A stretch of 64,000 nt of DNA from Marinobacter sp. BGYM27 (GCA_025153445.1 JANZNS010000004.1:248001-312000), one strand, 5' to 3'. Counted from the first letter of the stretch, positions 52,779 to 62,800 are shown. The notes: generated by a model not told the origin, from the sequence alone. Made by a program: numbers and translations.

Positions 52779-54179
52779 GTGGATGAAAACGCACAACCAA
52801 TACCCGAGGCGCGCCAAAGTCTGCTAGTCCGGACACTCGCCGAGTGGAAGACCCTGTGCCTGCTGGGCGGCCCGATTCTGGTGGCACAACTGGCCCAAAT
52901 GGCAAACGGTGTGATTGATACGGTCATGGCAGGTCATGCCAGCGCCGAAGATCTGGCCGCTGTCGGTATCGGCAGCAGCTTGTGGATGCCGCTTTTTTTG
53001 CTGTTTATGGGATTGCTCGGCGCACTGCAGCCCATTATTTCCGGTCACCGCGGCGCCCGGGAACTGCATCGCATCATGCCCGTGACCTGGCAGGGCATTT
53101 ATATCGCGATCGGTTCGTCGGTACTCATGATCGCCCTGTTGATGAATATCCGGCCGATTCTCGATGCCCTGAACCTGGATACCCACACCGCCCACATCAC
53201 GCAGGGCTATCTGGACGCGTTCGCCTGGGGTGTGCCCGCCATGATGATCATGATGGCCCTGCGCGGACTGACCGATGGCCTGGGCCATACCAAAGTCATC
53301 ATGGCATTCTCGGTACTGGGCACGTTGATCAACCTGCCGCTTAACTATATTTTTATCTACGGAAAACTGGGCGTGCCGGCGATGGGCGGCATTGGCTGCG
53401 GCTGGGCCACCTCCATCTCGAACGGCGTAGCCGCGCTTGCCATGTTTTTATACCTTAATCGCAGCGCAGCCTACCGCCAGTTTCACTTGCTGCAGGATTG
53501 GGTCAAACCCGACCCGGAAACCATCAAAACCATCCTGCGCCTTGGCGTACCCATTGGCTTCACAATTTTCATTGAAGCCAGCATGTTCTGCATCATCGCC
53601 CTGTTTCTGGCGCCGCTGGGTCCGGTGACCGTTGCCGGCCACCAGATCGCGCTCAATGTCGTCTCGCTGTTTTTCATGGTACCGCTGAGTCTTGGGCTGG
53701 CACTGACGCTGCGCATCAGCTTTCTGGTCGGCGCCCGGGCGACCGATACCGCCCAGTTACTGGCGCGCACCATCCTTCTGCTTGCGCTTGCGATTGCTCT
53801 GGTATTCGGCTCGGTGCTGTTCTTCGGATCAAACCTGATTGCCCATCTCTACACCGGCGATGAGGCGGTGCAGGAAGTGAGCAGGGCCTTACTGCTCTAC
53901 GCGGCAATATTCCAGATCGCCGATGTCACCCAGGTCACCTGCATCAGTGCGTTGCGGGGTTACAAGGACACCCGCATTCCGATGTTTATCATGTTGTTCT
54001 CGTTCTGGGGCGTGGGGCTGCCACTGGGCTGGATACTGGCGTTTACCGACCGGATCGTGCCGGTTATGGGGGCTGCCGGATTCTGGGTTGGACTAACGGT
54101 GGGGCTTACAGTAGCGGGACTACTTCTGGGGGCGCGTCTGTATCGTTTTCCGGCGACGCATCCTGACGTCGCGCCATAA
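52779..54179 (+). CDS. MATE-family multidrug/Na+ efflux protein (NorM-like)
   Basis: The 466-aa protein has 12 helices in two MatE repeats. Landmarks are GGPILVAQLAQMANGVIDTVMAGHASAEDLAAVGIGSSLWMP, AFAWGVPAMMIMMALRGLTDGLG and LRLGVPIGFTIFIEASMFCIIALFLAPLGPVTVAGHQIALN. NorM-type pumps export cationic drugs with Na+ or H+. The start is GTG (52779). Its last 74 bp overlap the 3' end of the convergent diguanylate cyclase gene. Confidence 0.92.
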   Translation: MDENAQPIPEARQSLLVRTLAEWKTLCLLGGPILVAQLAQMANGVIDTVMAGHASAEDLAAVGIGSSLWMPLFLLFMGLLGALQPIISGHRGARELHRIMPVTWQGIYIAIGSSVLMIALLMNIRPILDALNLDTHTAHITQGYLDAFAWGVPAMMIMMALRGLTDGLGHTKVIMAFSVLGTLINLPLNYIFIYGKLGVPAMGGIGCGWATSISNGVAALAMFLYLNRSAAYRQFHLLQDWVKPDPETIKTILRLGVPIGFTIFIEASMFCIIALFLAPLGPVTVAGHQIALNVVSLFFMVPLSLGLALTLRISFLVGARATDTAQLLARTILLLALAIALVFGSVLFFGSNLIAHLYTGDEAVQEVSRALLLYAAIFQIADVTQVTCISALRGYKDTRIPMFIMLFSFWGVGLPLGWILAFTDRIVPVMGAAGFWVGLTVGLTVAGLLLGARLYRFPATHPDVAP

Positions 54180-55143
54180 TGACAACCCGGTTGCGGCCTT
54201 CAGTCTTGGCCTGATACAAGGCGCCGTCGGCCCGCGCAATCCAGCTGTCAGCGTTATCGCTTCCCAACAGGGATGCCACACCAAAGGATGCCGTCACCGC
54301 CCCTGACGGGCTGGCCAGCTCGGCTTCCAGCTTATGCCGCAGGTTTTCGGCCACCGCCCGCACACCGGCCGGTTTCACGCCCGGCATGATGATGACAAAC
54401 TCCTCACCACCAAACCGGTACAGGCAATCGTTTCGCCGGGTATTGCGCTGGATCAGCCGCGCGCAGTCCACCAGCACCTCATCACCGACGGCATGGCCGT
54501 GGCGGTCGTTTATTCGCTTGAACATATCCAGATCGAGGATAATCAGCGCATAGTCCATCTGACTGCGGGTGAACTGCGAAACGGCCGCGGCCATATCCTC
54601 TTCCATTGCCCGGCGGTTCTTGACCCCTGTCAAAGGATCGTGTGTGGCGAGCATTTCCAGGCGCCTACGCTGGTGCGCTGCCCGTTGTGCAAAGATGTAG
54701 GTGCAACAGCTGACCACAATGCTGGTAGTGACGAACGCCAGCATCTGCTCTTGTGAGTCAAATACGACCGGCTGAAACGCCAGTACACCAATAGCCAGTA
54801 AGTTCAACCCCACGGCTATCCGAGGCTCAGTCAAAAAGAAACTGGTAATAAACGCAGGAAACAGCCAGAAAATGCCGACATCGCCCTGCATGATGGCAAC
54901 TGCCGTGCCGCCAGCGCAGGAAAGCAGCGCAAGATAGAAGCCACTGCGGCGGTTATCTCCCGTAACCCAAGCGTAGGCAACGGTGAAGCAGATTGTGAAC
55001 AATATAAACAGGTCAACCAACGCGCCAGCCAGGTTACCGCTGTACAAGCGGTAAATAGCAAACGGCGTAACACCGAATACAGCGCAGGCGCCGAGCATGG
55101 TAATGATCGACAGATGAAAGTCATGACGTAACCGGTAAAACAT
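54106..55143 (-). CDS. Membrane diguanylate cyclase (GGDEF)
   Basis: The 345-aa protein has five to six N-terminal helices (about 1-160) and a GGDEF domain (about 170-325) with the intact active site RFGGEEF and inhibitory site RRND five residues before it. LDLDMFKRINDRHGHAVGDEVL is the substrate-binding helix. It should produce cyclic di-GMP. The 3' end overlaps the MATE gene on the other strand; the polar tail after residue 325 (ARRQDASPENDTDAPPE) is the overlapping part. An FNR-like site lies upstream. Confidence 0.9.
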   Translation of the reverse strand: MFYRLRHDFHLSIITMLGACAVFGVTPFAIYRLYSGNLAGALVDLFILFTICFTVAYAWVTGDNRRSGFYLALLSCAGGTAVAIMQGDVGIFWLFPAFITSFFLTEPRIAVGLNLLAIGVLAFQPVVFDSQEQMLAFVTTSIVVSCCTYIFAQRAAHQRRRLEMLATHDPLTGVKNRRAMEEDMAAAVSQFTRSQMDYALIILDLDMFKRINDRHGHAVGDEVLVDCARLIQRNTRRNDCLYRFGGEEFVIIMPGVKPAGVRAVAENLRHKLEAELASPSGAVTASFGVASLLGSDNADSWIARADGALYQAKTEGRNRVVIMARRQDASPENDTDAPPEVVPLL

Positions 55144-55214
55144 AATTGCCGAGTGCCAGTGAGCCGGGCGGTTTCTGGTGCGCCCCGTTTTTTGGTTATT
55201 GTTATGGAACCGTA

Positions 55215-55228
55215 TTGATCTAGATTAA
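55215..55228. promoter_or_regulatory. FNR/ANR-like site (TTGAT-CTAG-ATTAA)
   Basis: The sequence matches the FNR/ANR consensus TTGAT-N4-ATCAA at 9 of 10 positions. It lies 72 bp upstream of the diguanylate cyclase start. The remainder of the 229-bp gap is AT-rich, with a repeated GCATTTTGC. Confidence 0.35.
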
Positions 55229-55372
55229 CCTGAAAATCAGAAAAAGGTAGTGCAAGCTACTAAAATTTACAATCAAGTGTTTTCGGCATTTTGCTGTTTT
55301 TAAAGGCATTTAACTGCATTTTGCCAAACGTTTACTTGATGTTTCATTTTTCAGCATACAAAGGAATCCTTT

Positions 55373-55831
55373 ATGTCGGCATCGGCAGCTGTTCCGTTCG
55401 AATTTCGCTTTCGCGTTCGCTATGGCGAATGTGATGCCCAGAGCGTCGTTTTTAATGCCCGCTACGCCGATTATGTGGACATTTCGGTCAACGAATATAT
55501 CCGCACACTGTTCGGTGACTATCAGGCTTTGCTGGATCAGGATCTGGATATACAGGTGGTCAGCATGACACTGAACTGGCAATCACCGGCCCACTTTGAT
55601 GACGTGCTGTGCGCCAGGATCGAGCCGGGAAAACTCGGCAATACCTCATTCACTGTGCATCTGGCGTTTCACACCTTCGGGGAAGAACGCGCTGTAGCAA
55701 ATGCCGAGATCACCTACGTTATGATCAAGCCCAGCGCTGCAGCAAAAACGCCGGTACCGGATAGCATTCGCCAAAAACTGATAACCGGTGCGCCGGGCGT
55801 GATGATCAGTCACGCCGGAGAGCAGGCATAA
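55373..55831 (+). CDS. Acyl-CoA thioesterase, 4HBT/YbgC type
   Basis: The 152-aa hotdog protein has the YbgC/4-hydroxybenzoyl-CoA thioesterase motif FRVRYGECDAQSVVFNARYADYVDISVNEYI, where the Asp after EC is the catalytic residue. It hydrolyses an acyl-CoA. AGGA lies 7 nt before ATG. It sits 4 bp ahead of the kinase-like gene and is co-transcribed with it. Confidence 0.87.
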   Translation: MSASAAVPFEFRFRVRYGECDAQSVVFNARYADYVDISVNEYIRTLFGDYQALLDQDLDIQVVSMTLNWQSPAHFDDVLCARIEPGKLGNTSFTVHLAFHTFGEERAVANAEITYVMIKPSAAAKTPVPDSIRQKLITGAPGVMISHAGEQA

Positions 55832-55835
55832 CCCC

Positions 55836-56690
55836 ATGTATGAGACGGCGCTGGAACGCGCACTTGAGGAACTACCGGGGCACTGGCAGCGGCATCTGCG
55901 GGAAGCCGAGATTTGCCCGGTTGAGGGCGGGCTCTGCAATACCCTTTTTCAGGTCCGGCATCCGTCAGGCGACGTTGCGCTGAGAGTCAATCATCCCGAT
56001 CCGGAGCCTCTGGGAGTCGACCACCAGCGCGAGCATGCCATGCTCGACCTCATCGCCGACAACCCGTGGGCCCCGCACCTGCGCTACGCCTCCAATAACC
56101 TGATGGTCACCGACTGGGTTGGGGGTGACGCACCCGTGGGTGGCGAGCTGACCCGGCTGCACTGGCTGGCGCATGCACTGACGTCGGTGCATGCCTGTTC
56201 CGAAACGACGCCGGTGCCTTCCCTGCAAACCGATATCCCGACCCTGTTGCTCAGATTCGCCACGCGCTGCCCGCAACGCCAGGCAACAGGATCAGCCGTT
56301 GAACAGCTGCTCGAACACTACCAGCCCCCAAGTCGACGGGTGCTGTGCCACCACGATTGGCACCCCGGTAACCTCATCCTGTCATCATCCGGCTGGACAC
56401 TGCTGGACTGGGAGTTCGCGGGCTTTGGCGATCCCTGCCTTGACGCGGGTTCAGCTATCAACGGCTTCGCCCTCAATCCACGCCAGATAGAACGACTGGC
56501 CCAATTGACCGGTTTCAGCGTAGATAACCTGGTAATCGCCGCCCGCATTATGGACGCGCTGGAAGTGGTCTGGTTCGCCGCCAATCCGGCGTTGACCCAC
56601 AATAGCGCAGAGCGCCTCGATAACTGGCTGAACTCGGCCCACTCAGATTGTGGCTGGCCGAATCACAAGCAAACTAGACGACCGGTCTAA
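55836..56690 (+). CDS. APH/choline-kinase-fold phosphotransferase
   Basis: The 284-aa protein has a kinase-like fold with EICPVEGGLCNTLFQVRHPSGDVALRV, the Brenner motif RVLCHHDWHPGNLIL (catalytic Asp, metal Asn) and LLDWEFAGFGDPCLDAGS. It is nearest to thiamine kinase/choline kinase-like proteins. It follows the thioesterase by 4 bp, so a role on a small amphiphile or cofactor is possible; the substrate is unknown. A palindromic operator for the next gene overlaps its stop codon. Confidence 0.75.
   Translation: MYETALERALEELPGHWQRHLREAEICPVEGGLCNTLFQVRHPSGDVALRVNHPDPEPLGVDHQREHAMLDLIADNPWAPHLRYASNNLMVTDWVGGDAPVGGELTRLHWLAHALTSVHACSETTPVPSLQTDIPTLLLRFATRCPQRQATGSAVEQLLEHYQPPSRRVLCHHDWHPGNLILSSSGWTLLDWEFAGFGDPCLDAGSAINGFALNPRQIERLAQLTGFSVDNLVIAARIMDALEVVWFAANPALTHNSAERLDNWLNSAHSDCGWPNHKQTRRPV
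56675..56689. promoter_or_regulatory. TetR/NemR-like operator TAGAC-N5-GTCTA
   Basis: TAGACGACCGGTCTA is an inverted repeat overlapping the stop codon of the kinase-like gene, 67 bp before the DJ-1-family ATG. The TAGAC...GTCTA form is that of NemR-type and related TetR operators. No tetR gene is adjacent. Confidence 0.45.
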
Positions 56691-56756
56691 TATTACGTTA
56701 GTGTGTGACGTGACGATGTAACGGATAAACGCTGAAACGAGCATAAGGAGCGCAAT

Positions 56757-57437
56757 ATGAAAGTACTGATGGTGCTGACCTCCCACGATAAAATGGGCGA
56801 TACCGGCCACAAAACCGGTTTCTGGCTGGAGGAATTTGCGGCCCCCTACTACACATTCAAAGATGCCGGTGCACTGATAACAGTCGCATCGCCAGCCGGT
56901 GGCCAACCACCACTGGATCCTAACAGCGACACCGACGACGCACAGACTGACGCCACACGCCGGTTCAAGGATGACAAGGAAGCCCAGCATGTGCTGGCAA
57001 CCACGACGCGGCTGTCAGAAGTAGTAGCTGACGAATACGACGCGATTTTCTATCCTGGTGGTCATGGTCCGTTGTGGGATCTTGCCAACGACCGTGATTC
57101 CATTCGTTTGATCGAAACCGCCAGCGCACAGAACAAGGTCGTCAGCGCCGTCTGCCATGCGCCAGGCGTATTCAAAAATGTGAAAGACGCCTCTGGCGAG
57201 GCGTTCGTGAAAGGGCGTAAGGTCACCGGCTTTACTAACTCGGAAGAAGAAGCGGTTCAGCTTACTGACGTGGTACCTTTTCTGGTGGAAAACATGCTGC
57301 GCGAAAATGGTGGCGTGTACAGCAAGGGCGACGACTGGGCCTCCTATGTGGTCACCGATGGCCGCCTGATTACCGGGCAGAACCCGGCATCTTCAGAAGC
57401 CGCAGCCAAAGCGGTACTGAATGCCCTGACAGCGTAA
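56757..57437 (+). CDS. DJ-1/PfpI-family protein (Hsp31-like, glyoxalase III-type)
   Basis: The 226-aa protein has the nucleophile elbow SAVCHAPGVF (Cys near residue 137), the upstream glutamate in TGFWLEEFAAPYY and FYPGGHGPLWDL, and the C-terminal TGQNPASSEAAAKAVL. It matches the Hsp31/YDR533C-like branch that converts methylglyoxal to lactate or acts as a chaperone-like stress protein. AAGGAG lies eight bases before ATG. The upstream TetR-type operator suggests induction by electrophiles. Confidence 0.85.
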   Translation: MKVLMVLTSHDKMGDTGHKTGFWLEEFAAPYYTFKDAGALITVASPAGGQPPLDPNSDTDDAQTDATRRFKDDKEAQHVLATTTRLSEVVADEYDAIFYPGGHGPLWDLANDRDSIRLIETASAQNKVVSAVCHAPGVFKNVKDASGEAFVKGRKVTGFTNSEEEAVQLTDVVPFLVENMLRENGGVYSKGDDWASYVVTDGRLITGQNPASSEAAAKAVLNALTA

Positions 57438-57449
57438 ACCAGAGCCCAG

Positions 57450-57471
57450 GGCCCCTGCACTGGCAGGGGCC
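57450..57471 (+). terminator. Hairpin after the DJ-1-family gene
   Basis: A 9-bp stem, GGCCCCTGC/GCAGGGGCC, with loop ACTG starts 12 bp past the stop. There is no U-run, and it is 24 bp before the next gene. Confidence 0.6.
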
Positions 57472-57495
57472 TGATCTTACTTACCGGAAAGGCCT

Positions 57496-58395
57496 ATGCC
57501 GCACATTCAGGGGACACCGCCTTCCACCCGCTGCTGCCGATACATCGCTATCATCGGCCTGATTGCCCTGCTGGTGAGCGGCTGCAGTTCGACCACACTT
57601 GCTTACCGCCAATTGGACTGGGCCATCGTTTGGTGGGTAGACGATTTCATCCCCCTGACCGATCCTCAGGAAGACCGCCTCAGCCAGCAAGTCGATCAAT
57701 TACTGGCCTGGCACTGCCAGTCAGAGCTGCCGCAATACACGCAATGGCTCGACCAGCTCCGCAACCACATCGCCACAACCCCCATCCAATCCGAAACCGT
57801 ACTGGCACAGCAGGACGCCCTGTTTGATGCCATCGACAGGCTATTGATTGAAATAACCCCGGCGACAACCGAACTGCTCGCAGGCCTGACAGACTCACAG
57901 GTCGAAGCGCTGGCCGAAACAATGGCAGAGAAGCGTCAGGAGCGGGAAGAAGAGCTCTTGTCAGAAGACCCTCAGGAGCAGCTCGAAAAACGTGAAGAAA
58001 GGGTGCGGGAAAGAGCGGAACGCTGGCTTGGGCCGCTTATGCCGACCCAACGGGCTATCATTGCCCAATGGAATGCAGATCGCGGACGCCAGACTGAAAT
58101 CTGGTTTGAAGGCCGCGCACGATGGCAGGCAGCGTTGCTCGACGCATTAAAGGATAGGGCAAAACCCGACTTCCCCGAACGCATACGCCAGTTAATCACC
58201 AACAGTAGTGCCTATCGAGGCGAAGAATACCGGTTAATGCTGGAACAAAGTCGGCCAGCAATGGCGCAACTGATCACCGACCTGATGAACGCTGCAACGC
58301 CAGATCAAAGGGTTCACCTGAGGGACGAAATCGACAGTCTGCGGGAAGATTTTGAGACACTACGCTGTGATCAGCGTCACCCGACGGCTGCCTGA
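57496..58395 (+). CDS. DUF6279-family lipoprotein
   Basis: The 299-aa product has a lipoprotein signal with lipobox LLVSGC (Cys near residue 31) and the family start SSTTLAYRQLDWAIVWWVDDFIPLTDPQEDRLSQQVDQLLAWHCQSELPQY. The rest is a long, highly charged alpha-helical region (AEKRQEREEELLSEDPQEQLEKREERVRERAERW). It is probably anchored to the outer membrane. No function is established for this family. Confidence 0.8.
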   Translation: MPHIQGTPPSTRCCRYIAIIGLIALLVSGCSSTTLAYRQLDWAIVWWVDDFIPLTDPQEDRLSQQVDQLLAWHCQSELPQYTQWLDQLRNHIATTPIQSETVLAQQDALFDAIDRLLIEITPATTELLAGLTDSQVEALAETMAEKRQEREEELLSEDPQEQLEKREERVRERAERWLGPLMPTQRAIIAQWNADRGRQTEIWFEGRARWQAALLDALKDRAKPDFPERIRQLITNSSAYRGEEYRLMLEQSRPAMAQLITDLMNAATPDQRVHLRDEIDSLREDFETLRCDQRHPTAA

Positions 58396-58430
58396 ACAGC
58401 CGCCGGGCCACTAAGGTACGTCTGAAACGA

Positions 58431-60515
58431 TCAGGGCACGATCACCGTATCCACAGTTTTCACTGCCAGGTTCTGAATCCGCTCATCAGTCGCGGCGTCG
58501 GTTTCAGCCTTGCTGAAAGACAGCGTACCGGCAGGGTCGAACTCGGCCTGCAGGTATTCTGCTATCGCGTCTTGCTCGGAGCCATAACCGGCAAAGTCGG
58601 CCAGCCCCGGGTCGTTGCTGCTACTTTCCTCAGAAAGTTCTGATCGCAGATTTGTAGTCAGATTTTTGAACGGATAGCCGTCACCACAACTTGCCGCGCC
58701 AATTTCAGTTGCTGTCGGCATACAACCCGCCAGGAAGCCCAGCGTCACCAACCGGTATGTCGTACCGCCATTTTCAAGAACACCATTACGGACGATCACG
58801 ACATCACCAGCGCCGGTTTCAACCACCAGACTACGAATTCGCTGGCCGGTTGTCGACGCTCCAGTGTTGGTATCGGAGGTCGTCCTAGCCGGCATTGCCG
58901 GGTCAAAGCTGAAGCGCATACCGGCAATCTGCGGAAACTGTCCAGGCGTGGCACCATCAGCGGACGCTGCTACGGCGTGTTCCAGTAGATCACGCAACTC
59001 TGCGCCGGTTACCGTTACCAGCGCCAGGCTGTTATTGAACCGCAGGGAACCTTCGATATCGAACTGGGATACATCCCCTGTTTCCTTGCCTACGGTCGCA
59101 TTCGCTGCCGTCGGTTCAAACTGTGCATCTGCCGGATCGTTAGAGCCCGGTGGCTGCACCACCTGCCCAATCGCAGAACGGATACCGCCGCCGTTTTTAA
59201 GCGAAATCACCGTGCTGGCATCAAATTTTTGGGCGTACCAGAGGTTGGCATCAGCGCTCAGATTACCGAGGTTGGTTTCCTGTGTGCGGACCTGCTCACG
59301 ACGACCATCAAGATAGACCGAGGTCTGGCCAAGAATATTGCCGTCCCGCGCAGCCAGGACATCGCGAATCGCTACAGAAACAGCCGCAATCCGCGAGTCC
59401 ACCGTTCCCATCAACTGCCGTACCATTGCCTCGGTTGAAGCCCAGGCTCCGTTGAGGGCCGGATCAAGCGCGCCGGTATCGATCACGCCGTTCTCATCGA
59501 AGCTAAGCACCAGGCGCCCCAGATACTTGTAGTCACCATCCACGTTTACGACCAGTACCGGCTCGCCAGCGGGCGATTCAAACTCAAGCGGATAGTTATC
59601 GGCGGCGACGTCACCCGTGCGCAGATCATCGTCGCTGTCGGCCAACAAGGTGTTGGAGCCACCGGCAACGATCACGTCTACGTTATTCAGGCGCGTGGCC
59701 AACGCTTTCTCGATGGCGATCTGCTGCATGTGTGCGAGCAATACGACTTTGTTAACGCCGGCGTCGACCAGATCATCCACTGCCGGTTGAATCGCAGCAG
59801 CCAAATCGTCATAGAGCTCGTTTTCGTCCGCTACCACCGGCGGTGTAATGGTGATATTGCCAGTGCTGGTAATAGAGGCCAGTGCAGGCGTCGAGGCACC
59901 GACGATACCAATCTGTTGGCCGCCAATCGTGACGATCGCAGAAGGTGCAATTTTACCGGCAACGCTGGCGGGCGCCTGCCCACCGGCGACTGCCAGCGCC
60001 GCCAGGCTGGATTCGGTAGACACATCAAGGTTGGCAGACACAAACGGGAATGCCGCGCCTTCATACCGATTGGCGCCGTCGGTTTCAGCGGTCAGCATCG
60101 ATGCAAATTCGGCGGGACCACCGTCCAGGTCGTGGTTGCCGATAACGGACGCCGATACGCCGAGCGCGTTCATGAATGCAATGTCCGCGCGGCCATTGCC
60201 CGGCACACCGAGCACATCCGCAAGCGAACTGTCGCTTGCCGCGAAGTAACGCGGGCCGGGAATCACGTTGTCGCCGGAGCTCACCAGCAGGGTGTTGTCT
60301 TCCATTCCCCGAAAGGCTTCTACAAGCGCTGAAAACCGGTCCACTTCGTCGATTGCCCCGGGCGCACCGTCCACGTCGGCGAAATGCAGTAACTGCAGGG
60401 TATAGACATCCGACGTATCCTCTTCATCACCGCTGTCACTATCACTGCCACAGCCAGCGAGAGCCAGCAGCGATGCGCCGACGGCAAGAGATAACAGGGT
60501 TTTCGTCAGTTTCAT
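58431..60515 (-). CDS. 5'-nucleotidase/phosphoesterase-like lipoprotein
   Basis: The 694-aa product has a lipoprotein signal (lipobox LLALAGC, about residue 22), an acidic linker, then a metallophosphoesterase domain (about 35-340) with LLHFADVDG, SSGDNVIPGP, VIGNHDLDGGPAEF and a late metal site near LLAHMQQ. A 5'-nucleotidase C-terminal domain follows (about 390-620) with NLSADANLWYA, ISLKNGGGIRS, GSLRFNNSLALVTVTGAELRDLLEHAV and a nucleobase-stacking region. The classical DxH (DTHG) at the first metal site is here HFADVDG, a variant. It liberates phosphate from nucleotides outside the inner membrane. Start MKLTKTLL with GGAG. A PhoB box lies 48 bp upstream. Confidence 0.85.
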   Translation of the reverse strand: MKLTKTLLSLAVGASLLALAGCGSDSDSGDEEDTSDVYTLQLLHFADVDGAPGAIDEVDRFSALVEAFRGMEDNTLLVSSGDNVIPGPRYFAASDSSLADVLGVPGNGRADIAFMNALGVSASVIGNHDLDGGPAEFASMLTAETDGANRYEGAAFPFVSANLDVSTESSLAALAVAGGQAPASVAGKIAPSAIVTIGGQQIGIVGASTPALASITSTGNITITPPVVADENELYDDLAAAIQPAVDDLVDAGVNKVVLLAHMQQIAIEKALATRLNNVDVIVAGGSNTLLADSDDDLRTGDVAADNYPLEFESPAGEPVLVVNVDGDYKYLGRLVLSFDENGVIDTGALDPALNGAWASTEAMVRQLMGTVDSRIAAVSVAIRDVLAARDGNILGQTSVYLDGRREQVRTQETNLGNLSADANLWYAQKFDASTVISLKNGGGIRSAIGQVVQPPGSNDPADAQFEPTAANATVGKETGDVSQFDIEGSLRFNNSLALVTVTGAELRDLLEHAVAASADGATPGQFPQIAGMRFSFDPAMPARTTSDTNTGASTTGQRIRSLVVETGAGDVVIVRNGVLENGGTTYRLVTLGFLAGCMPTATEIGAASCGDGYPFKNLTTNLRSELSEESSSNDPGLADFAGYGSEQDAIAEYLQAEFDPAGTLSFSKAETDAATDERIQNLAVKTVDTVIVP

Positions 60516-60562
60516 CAAAACTCTCCAGCGTGTTTTTAGTAACGACACGCTAGAGAACCAAG

Positions 60563-60602
60563 ACGACAGGGGAATGACAGAACGATGACAGGCTGGTGAC
60601 AC
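60563..60602 (-). promoter_or_regulatory. Multi-repeat PhoB box
   Basis: On the minus strand four 7-mers occur at an exact 11-bp period: GTGTCAC, CTGTCAT, CTGTCAT, CTGTCGT. The middle two match the Pho-box repeat perfectly. The last repeat ends 48 bp before the ATG, in the right place to replace the -35 element. Confidence 0.88.
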
Positions 60603-60664
60603 CCATGCGGGCGGGGCGGACGATCAGGACTCGAAGGCCGGCCCCGATCGCAAACTCATGCCGC

Positions 60665-61501
60665 TTAAATCAGCCCAATGGCCTTGGCGTGGTGATCCAG
60701 GTGTTCCCCGATAAATGATGAAATGAAGAAGTAGCTGTGATCATAGCCGTTGCGCATACGCAGTTTGATCGGATGCTCCACCGCTTCGCAGGCGGCCGCG
60801 AGCGACTCGGGATGCAACTGTTCTTCGAGGAACTGATCGGCCGTTCCCTGATCAATCAGCAGCGGCAGACGCTCTTCTGCGGTCGGCACCAAAAGGGTGG
60901 CATCGTAGGCTTCCCAGCTGGCGCTGTCGTCCCCAAGGTAACCGCTAAAGGCTTTTTGCCCCCAGGGGCAGGCAGTGGGATGGCAGATCGGCGCAAAGGC
61001 CGACACCGAGGTGTAACGCCCCGGATTGCGCAGTGCAGCCACAAGCGCGCCATGCCCTCCCATTGAATGACCGCTGATCGCCCGCTGATCGGTCACCGGG
61101 AAATGCGTTTCGATCAACGCCGGCAGTTCTGTCACCACATAGTCGTACATTCTGTAGTGAGACGCCCAGGGTGCTTCCGTTGCGTTAACGTAAAAGCCCG
61201 CGCCGCTGCCGAAGTCGTAACTGTCGTCTTCTCCGGGGATATTCACGCCACGTGGGCTGGTATCCGGGCAGACAATGGCCATGCCCAGCTCGGCTGCGCG
61301 ACGGTGGGCACCGGCCTTCTGCATGAAGTTTTCATCCGTGCAGGTCAGGCCGGACAGCCAGTAGAGCACGGGCACGTCCTTGTTTTCCGCCTGCGGCGGC
61401 AGATAAACAGCAAAATCCATATCGCAGTCGAGCACGTCGGAATGGTGCCGGTAGCGCCGGTGCTCACCACCGGAACTCCGGTTGATAGACAGCAATTCCA
61501 T
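60665..61501 (-). CDS. fghA: S-formylglutathione hydrolase
   Basis: The 278-aa esterase-D-family protein has nucleophile GHSMGGHGAL (Ser near residue 147), YWLSGLTCTDENFMQKAGAHR, FGSGAGFYVNATEAPW and the C-terminal His in NGYDHSYFFISSF. It hydrolyses S-formylglutathione to formate and glutathione, the second step of formaldehyde detoxification. It lies 103 bp downstream of the class III alcohol dehydrogenase gene on the same strand. Confidence 0.95.
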   Translation of the reverse strand: MELLSINRSSGGEHRRYRHHSDVLDCDMDFAVYLPPQAENKDVPVLYWLSGLTCTDENFMQKAGAHRRAAELGMAIVCPDTSPRGVNIPGEDDSYDFGSGAGFYVNATEAPWASHYRMYDYVVTELPALIETHFPVTDQRAISGHSMGGHGALVAALRNPGRYTSVSAFAPICHPTACPWGQKAFSGYLGDDSASWEAYDATLLVPTAEERLPLLIDQGTADQFLEEQLHPESLAAACEAVEHPIKLRMRNGYDHSYFFISSFIGEHLDHHAKAIGLI

Positions 61502-61558
61502 GAGAGATGTCTCCGGTAAATAGCGTGTCCGGCAGCGTCTGGTTGCCGCCGGCCAATA

Positions 61559-61586
61559 CCGGGCCGGTGTCAGTCACCCGGCCCGG
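61559..61586 (-). terminator. GC-rich hairpin between frmA and fghA
   Basis: A 9-bp perfect stem, CCGGGCCGG/CCGGCCCGG (61559-61567, 61578-61586), lies in the 103-bp intergenic stretch. There is no U-run; it may set relative expression of the two genes or stabilise the upstream mRNA end. Confidence 0.45.
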
Positions 61587-61604
61587 GCAATGTCGGATCA
61601 GGCC

Positions 61605-62732
<1,128 letters not shown>

Positions 62733-62800
62733 TTAGAGGTCAGTCACAGTGATTCGGCAACCGGCGCGACACGCATCACGTCGGCGCTCAAAGAAAAACA

